Origin: DATBMY01 sp036554605
GTDB lineage: Bacteria; Acidobacteriota; Blastocatellia; UBA7656
NCBI GenBank assembly: GCA_036554605.1
Contig: DATBMY010000075.1
Location: forward strand, 1-19,978
Direction: 5' to 3'
Length of the DNA: 19,978 nt
Shown: positions 14,469-19,978 of the stretch, piece by piece
Numbering within the stretch: the stretch's first letter is position 1
How the letters are laid out: each line of letters starts with the position of its first letter
The notes under the pieces: generated by a model
Told to the model about the DNA's origin: nothing
The model's database searches: none
Seen by the model: only the letters and a program-made list of their open reading frames with translations
Made by a program: the position numbers and the translations under genes

Positions 14469-15056
14469 ATGGCTGATAAGACCGAGACAAAGGAGAGCCC
14501 CGTAAGGGGGCTTGTGGCGCTCGACACCGGCATCGGAGGGATGCCCTTCGGCAGCATCGAATACCTGACCGAAGACGAAGCCGCGCGAAAGCGGCTCGCG
14601 CTCGATCATTTCAAGGCGGCGCACGATGCGCAGATGCGCGGCGATTTCGATGAGGCGATCACGCTTTATAAAGAATCGCTGGAGGTCTATCCGACGGCAG
14701 AGGCGCATACGTTTCTGGGATGGACTTACTCGTTTACCGGGATGACCGAAGAGGCGATTGCCGAGTGTCACCGCGCAATCGAGATAGACCCGGACTTCGG
14801 CAACCCCTATAACGACATCGGGGCGTATCTCATAGAGAGAGGCGACCTGCGCGGCGCGATCCCCTGGCTTGAGCGCGCTCTTGTCGCGCCAAGGTACGAG
14901 TGCTACTTCTATCCGCACTTCAATCTCGGCCGGGTCTTCGAGGCGCAGGGGAAAGAGTTCAAGGCGCTGGCCCATTATAAAGCGGCGATCGATTTGAACC
15001 CCGGCTACACGCTCGCGCTGCGGGCTTTCATAAAACTTCAGAGCAGACTCAATTAA
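14469..15056 (+). CDS. Tetratricopeptide repeat protein
   Basis: A soluble protein of 195 aa with about four TPR units from residue 44 to 183. Pattern examples are A...GDFDEAI.LY..SLE.YP, A...LGW.Y...G..EEAI....RAIEIDP, and LG.V.EAQGKE.KAL.HY.AAIDLNP. The N-terminal 40 residues carry no motif I recognise. TPRs bind protein partners and the partner is unknown. There is no signal peptide. AAGAGAG at 14458-14464 gives a short-spaced ribosome site. The stop overlaps the ribosome site of tdk, so the two genes are probably translated in a coupled way, though a functional link is not evident. Confidence 0.85.
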   Translation: MADKTETKESPVRGLVALDTGIGGMPFGSIEYLTEDEAARKRLALDHFKAAHDAQMRGDFDEAITLYKESLEVYPTAEAHTFLGWTYSFTGMTEEAIAECHRAIEIDPDFGNPYNDIGAYLIERGDLRGAIPWLERALVAPRYECYFYPHFNLGRVFEAQGKEFKALAHYKAAIDLNPGYTLALRAFIKLQSRLN

Positions 15057-15066
15057 GGGAGACTCA

Positions 15067-15690
15067 ATGGACGGCATAAACCCGAGAGGCGGGTGGATCG
15101 AAGTTATATCGGGCGGCATGTTCAGCGGCAAAAGCGAAGAGCTTATACGCCGCATACGCCGCGCCGAGATAGCGCGCCAGCGCACTCAACTCTTCAAGCC
15201 GGCGATCGACAACCGGTTCGATATAAAGCGGGTGATTTCGCGCGACAATCGCGGGCTTGACGCCATACCCGTCGGCAGCTCGGCCGATCTGCGCTCGAAC
15301 ATAGTATTCGGCGTCAGGGTGGTCGGCATCGACGAGGTACAGTTTTTCGACGACGGCATTATCGAGCTATGCATGGAGATGGCCGACGCCGGCATACGCG
15401 TAATCGCGGCCGGGCTGGACCAGGACTATTTGCGCCGCCCCTTCGGCCCCATGCCGAAATTGCTGTCGGTAGCCGAATACGTATCGAAGATGCATGCGGT
15501 CTGCGTGCGCTGCGGCGGTCCGGCACATTACTCGCAGCGAGTGTCGGGGGGAAACTCTCAGATCGAAGTCGGCGACATCTCTTATGAAGCGCGCTGCCGC
15601 CAGTGCTACGAACCATACCGCGCCAAGCCAGCAGCGGGGGCCGACGTTCAGATAGAGGCCGCGCTCGATGCCCTCGCCGAAAAGCGATGA
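15067..15690 (+). CDS. tdk: Thymidine kinase (type II, zinc-binding)
   Basis: Phosphorylates thymidine to dTMP with ATP in the salvage pathway. The P-loop is SGGMFSGKSE (residues 15-24). Walker B with the catalytic Glu90 is IDEVQFF. The AAGLDQDYLRRPFG segment is the usual mobile lasso region. Structural zinc is bound by Cys146 and Cys149 (CVRC) and Cys177 and Cys180 (CRQC). The length of 207 aa is normal. AAGGGAG (15055-15061) lies 5 nt before the ATG and covers the stop of the TPR gene. Eight of its first eleven Ile codons are ATA, unusual for GC-rich DNA. Confidence 0.95.
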   Translation: MDGINPRGGWIEVISGGMFSGKSEELIRRIRRAEIARQRTQLFKPAIDNRFDIKRVISRDNRGLDAIPVGSSADLRSNIVFGVRVVGIDEVQFFDDGIIELCMEMADAGIRVIAAGLDQDYLRRPFGPMPKLLSVAEYVSKMHAVCVRCGGPAHYSQRVSGGNSQIEVGDISYEARCRQCYEPYRAKPAAGADVQIEAALDALAEKR

Positions 15691-15732
15691 TTCGTCGCGC
15701 TCATCATCGCCGGCCAGTGACTGAACTCCTTT

Positions 15733-16734
15733 ATGAACCTATTCGAATTAACCAGGCGTTTAATCTCCATCCCATCCATAAGCGGCGGCGAAAAAGATGT
15801 CGTGGAGTTTTTGAGCCGGTACCTGTCCGACCGAGGATTTGAGATCGACTTGCAGGAGGTGGAGCGCGACCGCTTTAACCTTTACGCGGGGCGCGGGCGG
15901 GCGGACGTGGTGCTTTCAACCCATACCGACACGGTGCCGCCTTATATCGAATTCCGGGAAGACGACCAGTTCATGTACGGCAGGGGGGCGTGCGATGCGA
16001 AAGGCATAATCGCGGCGATGGTGAAGGCGGCCGAGAGGCTGGCCGAATCGGGCGCAAGCGACTTCGGGTTGCTTCTGGTCGTTGGCGAAGAAGCGGGCAG
16101 CCCCGGCGCGCGCGCGGCGAATCTGATCCCTAACGAGTCGCGCTTTTTAATCAACGGCGAGCCGACCGAGTCGAAAGTGGCGCTCGGCTCGAAAGGGGCT
16201 CTGCGAGCCATTTTTAGGGCGAAGGGCCGCGCCGCGCATTCGGCTTACCCGCACATGGGCGAGTCGGCCGTCGACAAGCTGCTCGACGTGCTCGCGGACC
16301 TCAGGCGGGTCGAGCTTCCGTTTGATCCGCGGCTCGGGGCAACTACTATGAATGTTGGCGTCATCAAAGGCGGGGTCGCGGCAAACGTCATCCCGGCGGA
16401 AGCGGAGGCCGAGCTTATGTTTCGCGTTGTAGGCGGCGCCGGCGAGTTGAGGCGAATAGTGGAAGAAGTGGCGGGAGGCCGGGTTGAGACTAGTTATACG
16501 TTCGCCTGCGACGCGGTCTTTATGGAGCGGCTTGACGGGTTTGAGACGACGACGGTCGCCTTCACCACCGATATACCGCTCCTTACGAACTGGGGCAAGC
16601 CGCTGCTGTTCGGGCCGGGCTCGATACTTGACGCGCATACTTCGCATGAGAGAATTTCAAAGAGCGAGCTTCAAGAGGCGGTCGGCATATATGCGAGCAT
16701 GGTTATGAAGCTCAAAGAGAGTCCGAAGTCGTAA
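15733..16734 (+). CDS. M20-family metallo-deacylase (ArgE/DapE/LysK-like)
   Basis: A two-zinc amidohydrolase that removes an acyl group from an amino acid. Metal and catalytic residues are His64 and Asp66 (STHTDTVP), Asp88 (GRGACDAKG), Glu119-Glu120 (VVGEEAG), Glu143 (NGEPTE) and His302 (DAHTSHERIS). The dimerisation domain lies at about 155-265. The tail HTSHERISKSEL is closer to ArgE and LysK than to classical DapE, and 333 aa is shorter than the roughly 375 of DapE. Because asd, lysC and dapB follow, a role as succinyl- or acetyl-diaminopimelate deacylase is the best guess, with arginine biosynthesis as the alternative. No ribosome site is visible before ATG 15733. Confidence 0.88.
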   Translation: MNLFELTRRLISIPSISGGEKDVVEFLSRYLSDRGFEIDLQEVERDRFNLYAGRGRADVVLSTHTDTVPPYIEFREDDQFMYGRGACDAKGIIAAMVKAAERLAESGASDFGLLLVVGEEAGSPGARAANLIPNESRFLINGEPTESKVALGSKGALRAIFRAKGRAAHSAYPHMGESAVDKLLDVLADLRRVELPFDPRLGATTMNVGVIKGGVAANVIPAEAEAELMFRVVGGAGELRRIVEEVAGGRVETSYTFACDAVFMERLDGFETTTVAFTTDIPLLTNWGKPLLFGPGSILDAHTSHERISKSELQEAVGIYASMVMKLKESPKS

Positions 16735-16765
16735 TGAAAGGGAGCGCCGCGGGCGCGAAATACTT

Positions 16766-17818
16766 ATGGGAGACAAGATTGCGGTAGGGGTGCTTGGCGC
16801 GACCGGCGCGGTCGGACAGAAATTCGTCAAGCTGCTTGAGAATCACCCGTGGTTCGAGCTTAGGGAGCTTGCCGCATCCGACCGCTCGGCGGGCCGCAGC
16901 TATAAGGAAGCTACCGTGTGGCGGCAGTATAGCCCCATACCGGAAGCTATCGCCGGTCTAACGGTGAAAGCCTGCGAGCCGAATCTGGATTGCGGCGTCG
17001 TCTTTTCGGGGCTCGACGCCTCGGTCGCGGGCGAAGTAGAAGAGAACTTCGCGCGCGCCGGCTACATTGTCGTCAGCAACTCCAAGAACCACCGCATGGA
17101 CGAAGACGTGCCGCTGCTCGTCCCCGAAGTCAACCCGGATCACCTTGAGATGGTAAAGACGCAGCGCGAGCGGCGCGGCTGGACGGGCGCGATAGTGACG
17201 AACCCGAACTGCTCGACCGTAGGACTGGTCATGGCGCTTGCGCCGCTCGATCGCGCGTTCAAGGTTCGACGCGCCGTGGTTGTGACCATGCAGGCGCTTT
17301 CGGGCGCGGGCTATCCGGGCCATTCGGCGATCGACATGCTCGGCAACGTCATCCCGTTCATCAGCAGCGAAGAGGATAAGCTCGAAGACGAGCCGCGCAA
17401 AATCATGGGCCGCTTTGCGGGCCAGCGGATCGAGTTTCACGATTGCCGCATCAGCGCGCATACGAATCGCGTATTCGTCGAAGACGGCCACATGGAATGC
17501 GTTTCGGTAGAGTTTGAAAAGAAGCCCGCGCTCGGCGAGATTGCCGGCGCGCTTTCGGGCTTTCAATCGCTCCCGCAAGAGTTGAAGCTTCCGTCCGCGC
17601 CCGAGCGTCCAATTATAGTAAGAGACGAGCGCGACCGCCCGCAGCCGCGCTTCGACCGCGACGAAGGCGACGGGATGAGCGCGGTCGTGGGCCGCATACG
17701 AGAGTGCCCGGTCTTCGACGCGCGCTTCGTCGTGCTTTCGCACAACACCATTCGCGGGGCGGCCGGCGCGGCGATACTCAACGCCGAGCTTATGAAGGTC
17801 CAGGGTTACTTAGGTTGA
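16766..17818 (+). CDS. asd: Aspartate-semialdehyde dehydrogenase, archaeal/fungal type
   Basis: Reduces aspartyl phosphate to aspartate semialdehyde with NADPH, the second step toward lysine, threonine and methionine. The nucleotide-binding loop GATGAVG is at residues 11-17. The nucleophile Cys149 lies in NPNCSTVGL and the base His232 in ISAHTNRVFVEDGH. The DVPLLVPEVNPDH segment and the 350 aa length fit the archaeal/yeast-type branch rather than the E. coli or Bacillus branches. lysC follows after a 10-bp gap. GGGAG at 16740-16744 is too far (over 20 nt) to serve as ribosome site, and nothing better is seen. Confidence 0.95.
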   Translation: MGDKIAVGVLGATGAVGQKFVKLLENHPWFELRELAASDRSAGRSYKEATVWRQYSPIPEAIAGLTVKACEPNLDCGVVFSGLDASVAGEVEENFARAGYIVVSNSKNHRMDEDVPLLVPEVNPDHLEMVKTQRERRGWTGAIVTNPNCSTVGLVMALAPLDRAFKVRRAVVVTMQALSGAGYPGHSAIDMLGNVIPFISSEEDKLEDEPRKIMGRFAGQRIEFHDCRISAHTNRVFVEDGHMECVSVEFEKKPALGEIAGALSGFQSLPQELKLPSAPERPIIVRDERDRPQPRFDRDEGDGMSAVVGRIRECPVFDARFVVLSHNTIRGAAGAAILNAELMKVQGYLG

Positions 17819-17828
17819 ATCATAGCTT

Positions 17829-19232
17829 ATGATCGTAATGAAATTCGGCGGCACTTCCGTTGAAGACGCCGCTTCAATCGAGCGCGTGGCCGATATAATC
17901 CGCGAGCGGCTCGACCTGCGTCCCATCGTCGTCGTATCGGCGATGGGCAAGACCACCCGAAAGCTGCTTCAAGCGGCCGAAGCTTCCGCCGCGGGCGATA
18001 GCCGCACGACGCTTGCCGTTATCGCCGACCTCAAGACCCGCCACACGAGCGAGGCCCGCCGCCTTGTCAAGACCGGCGCGGAGCGCGCCGTTTACCAGTT
18101 GATCGAAAAATATTTCGACGAGTTAAAGAAGCTGCTCGAAGGGCTCGCCATCCTGGGCGAAGTGCCGCCGCGCGGGCTCGATAAGATTCTCTCGTATGGC
18201 GAACTGCTTTCATCGGCAATAGTCTCGGACGCCCTCGCGGACCGGGGCGTGCCGGCCCGCCTCGTCGATGCGCGAGAGATGATAAAGACCGATGACCGGT
18301 TCGGCGGAGCCTCGCCGCTGTTCGACATCACAAATCGTAATATCGAGGAGACGATCAAGCCGATAATCGAGCGAGGCGAGGCGCCGGTGACTCAAGGCTT
18401 CATCGGCTCGACGCGCGAAGGAGCGACGACGACGCTCGGGTTTGAAGGCTCGGACTATACGGCCGCGATAATAGGCGCGGCGCTCGAAGCCGGCGATATT
18501 CAGATATGGAAGGATGTGTCTGGGCTGATGACCTGCGATCCTAAAATCTTCGCGGGCGCGCGCACGGTCAAGGTCTGCACGTTTCAAGAGGCGGCCGACC
18601 TGACATACTTCGGCGCGAAGGTGCTTCACCCGAAAGCGATACATCCGGCCGCGCGCAAGAATATCCCGGTTCACATATACAACTCGAAGCAGCCCCGCGC
18701 CACGGGCACGGCCATCAGCGCGTCGGTCCCCAGGTGCGCCAACCTCATCAAGTCGATAGCCTACATGCGCCCCGTCACGGTGATAAACCTGAGCGGCGAA
18801 GCCATACAGGCGGGCGCGCGAGCCGTGCCGCCCGAGGAGATGGCGCGGGCGCTTTTTGACGCGCTGGGCCGCTTTCGCGTTCACCCATTGCTGACCGCGA
18901 TTTCAGCATCGAGCGCCGCGCTCGTTATTGACTCGCGCGAGCTTGGCGGGGAACGCGAGCGCGATCTTTTGGAAGAGATCGCGCTGCTGGGGGAAGCGCG
19001 TGCCGAAACGGACAAGGCGATCATAACGCTTGTGGGCGAGCAGCTGAGGAACGACACAAGGATGGCCATGCGGGTCTTCAGCGCCCTATCGGAGACCGAG
19101 CTTGGCGTAGTGATGCATGGGTCGTCGCCCATAAGCATGAGCATGGTCGTGGCGGAGCGGGAGGTCGAGAGCGTTATCGCCCGGCTGCACGACGTGTTCT
19201 TCAGCCAGACCGACCCGCAAGTATTTGAATAG
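17829..19232 (+). CDS. lysC: Aspartate kinase, monofunctional
   Basis: Phosphorylates aspartate, the first step of the aspartate family pathway. The kinase domain begins KFGGTSVEDA (residue 5) and continues with VVVSAMGKTTRKL, GYGELLSS-type motif at SYGELLSS, GFEGSDYTAA and KDVSGLMTCDPKI. Two ACT domains follow (about residues 310-460: VTVINLSGEAI and ITLVGEQLRNDTRM...GSSPISMSMVV), which in relatives bind lysine or threonine as feedback inhibitors. No homoserine dehydrogenase domain is fused. Length of 467 aa is typical of the LysC/ThrA-type group rather than of Bacillus-type kinases (about 410). The gene lies 10 bp after asd. Confidence 0.95.
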   Translation: MIVMKFGGTSVEDAASIERVADIIRERLDLRPIVVVSAMGKTTRKLLQAAEASAAGDSRTTLAVIADLKTRHTSEARRLVKTGAERAVYQLIEKYFDELKKLLEGLAILGEVPPRGLDKILSYGELLSSAIVSDALADRGVPARLVDAREMIKTDDRFGGASPLFDITNRNIEETIKPIIERGEAPVTQGFIGSTREGATTTLGFEGSDYTAAIIGAALEAGDIQIWKDVSGLMTCDPKIFAGARTVKVCTFQEAADLTYFGAKVLHPKAIHPAARKNIPVHIYNSKQPRATGTAISASVPRCANLIKSIAYMRPVTVINLSGEAIQAGARAVPPEEMARALFDALGRFRVHPLLTAISASSAALVIDSRELGGERERDLLEEIALLGEARAETDKAIITLVGEQLRNDTRMAMRVFSALSETELGVVMHGSSPISMSMVVAEREVESVIARLHDVFFSQTDPQVFE

Positions 19233-19278
19233 GGTTGCGGATTGCGTGTTATGCTTTGACGGTAGGAAGCGATATTAT

Positions 19279-19803
19279 ATGGCGAAACTCCTATTGACGC
19301 TTGTTGGACTAATGATAATCGCGCCCGCGATGGCGCGCGTGCCCGCCGAGGCGAAATCGAACGCGGGCGCTATCAAGAATTCGTGGCGAGGCGTTACGCC
19401 GCTCAGGTCTTCGGTCGAGGATGTTGCCCGGGCGATTGGCGAAGGCGCGGAGGTGACCGAGGGAAACGTCAGCGGCCCTTACAAGGTGGAGGGGGGCGAA
19501 GTGACCATATCGTTTCTCACCGAGAGCATAGCGAAAGTATATCGTGCGCCGCGCTCGATGGTGGGAAAGGTCCTCACGGTCTATTTCAGGCCGGGCGCGC
19601 CTGTCACCCGCGCGGAGCTAAATCTTTCGCGGGCGTTCAAGACCTGCAAGGAATCTCTGGCAAAGAGCAGTTACTATCTTGTGAGCGACGCCGGACTGGC
19701 CTACGAGTTACGCTCGAGCGACAACCAGGTTGAGACGATCATATATCAGCCCACACGCGCAGAGATTCAACGCCTGTGGGTCAACTCTGAATGCGTGTTT
19801 TAG
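19279..19803 (+). CDS. Small secreted protein of unknown function
   Basis: The function is not known. Residues 1-19 form a Sec signal peptide (MAKLLLTLVGLMIIAPAMA, cut before RVPAE). The mature part, about 155 residues, contains WRGVTPLRSSVEDVARAIG, an N-terminal pattern that I associate with secreted proteins of Acidobacteriota, then a beta-rich region (GEVTISFLTES, GKVLTVYFRPG) and a C-terminus ending ECVF. Three cysteines are in the ORF, two of them near residues 122 and 172. AGGAAG (19264-19269) lies 9 nt before ATG 19279. An earlier in-frame TTG at 19225 would overlap lysC and bury the signal, so it is rejected. It separates lysC from dapB and may be unrelated to lysine synthesis. Confidence 0.75.
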   Translation: MAKLLLTLVGLMIIAPAMARVPAEAKSNAGAIKNSWRGVTPLRSSVEDVARAIGEGAEVTEGNVSGPYKVEGGEVTISFLTESIAKVYRAPRSMVGKVLTVYFRPGAPVTRAELNLSRAFKTCKESLAKSSYYLVSDAGLAYELRSSDNQVETIIYQPTRAEIQRLWVNSECVF

Positions 19804-19813
19804 CTAGGGGGGG

Positions 19814-19933
19814 CCAGGGGTCAGGGCTTGCTTGTGAAATAGCACCTGGAATTTGAAATTGCATATTTGAGATTTCAAATTTGAGACCTGTGATTGAGAT
19901 GGCCTGCCCCCGACCCCGACCCCTGAATCCTGG
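19814..19933. repeat. Palindromic intergenic element before dapB
   Basis: The ends are imperfect inverted repeats: CCAGGGGTCAGGG (19814-19826) against CCCCTGAATCCTGG (19920-19933). Inside, AATTTGAAAT (19850-19859) and ATTTCAAATT (19872-19881) form a perfect 10-bp inverted repeat around 12 nt, and TTTGAGA is repeated (19866-19872 and 19880-19886). The AT-rich core in GC-rich flanks and the terminal repeats suggest a MITE/REP-like insert. No ORF lies in it. Confidence 0.5.
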
Positions 19934-19935
19934 TT

Positions 19936-19978
19936 ATGAAAATAGCGCTTATCGGTTACGGCAAGATGGGGCAGATGA
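19936..19978 (+). CDS. dapB: 4-hydroxy-tetrahydrodipicolinate reductase, first codons
   Basis: Only 14 codons are in the window: MKIALIGYGKMGQM. The glycine-rich GYGKMG turn is the start of an NAD(P)H-binding Rossmann fold, and the wording closely matches DapB of the Bacteroidetes-like group. The enzyme reduces the dihydrodipicolinate precursor on the way to diaminopimelate and lysine. Position after lysC and asd on the same strand supports the call. Other oxidoreductases can begin in a similar way, so this is not certain. Confidence 0.65.
   Translation, partial: MKIALIGYGKMGQM

Noticed and set aside
16958..17743. Minus-strand open frame of 261 codons inside asd
   Set aside because: It is antisense to asd, whose Cys149 and His232 motifs are in frame, and it is rich in Arg/Ala as expected of a shadow frame.
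19225..19278. TTG start for the small secreted protein
   Set aside because: It overlaps lysC and would place 18 residues before a clean signal peptide; ATG 19279 has a ribosome site.

Overview
The window is a GC-rich, gene-dense bacterial chromosome segment with no plasmid, phage or insertion-sequence genes. A Gram-negative envelope is suggested by an ADP-heptose pathway nucleotidyltransferase (rfaE2), two probable lipoproteins and three genes with Sec signal peptides. Family flavour (archaeal-type Asd, Bacteroidetes-like DapB N-terminus, secreted proteins beginning near a WRG-V-TPL motif, heavy AUA codon use in GC-rich DNA) makes me think of Acidobacteriota, perhaps Blastocatellia. That placement is inference and has not been tested by any search. 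All genes but one are on the + strand.

Layout. (1) 1-1009: the 3' part of a GH13 alpha-amylase-family enzyme that begins outside the window. (2) 1022-4181: a near-consensus sigma70 promoter, then hslV-hslU (the ClpYQ protease) and a fibronectin-III lipoprotein whose GTG start overlaps the hslU stop. (3) 4269-6266: a stand-alone ketosynthase with type II polyketide KS-alpha features, then an Ala/Lys-rich lipoprotein. (4) 6357-7953: a SAM methyltransferase and a convergent alpha/beta hydrolase overlapping it by 17 bp. (5) 8215-9915: a secreted protein that I read as a divergent copper amine oxidase. (6) 10018-12448: rfaE2 and selB, preceded by a long palindromic element. (7) 12449-12712: a gap with a strong promoter for the next gene and, on the minus strand, the layout of a possible very small gene. 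(8) 12713-15690: a gamma-glutamyltranspeptidase-like enzyme, a TPR protein and thymidine kinase. (9) 15733-19978: an M20 deacylase, asd, lysC, a small secreted protein and the first codons of dapB, forming a lysine/diaminopimelate cluster.

How the genes relate. hslV and hslU form one two-part protease. lysC and asd give the first two steps from aspartate, and dapB follows later in the same pathway; the M20 enzyme is a candidate for the later deacylation. selB implies selenocysteine decoding somewhere in this genome, but selA, selD and tRNA-Sec are not seen here. The most unusual items are the divergent copper amine oxidase, the orphan KS-alpha-like ketosynthase, start codons placed 7-8 nt after -10 boxes (possible leaderless transcripts), two palindromic intergenic elements, and the candidate minigene downstream of selB. 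I found no CRISPR array, tRNA, rRNA or complete mobile element.
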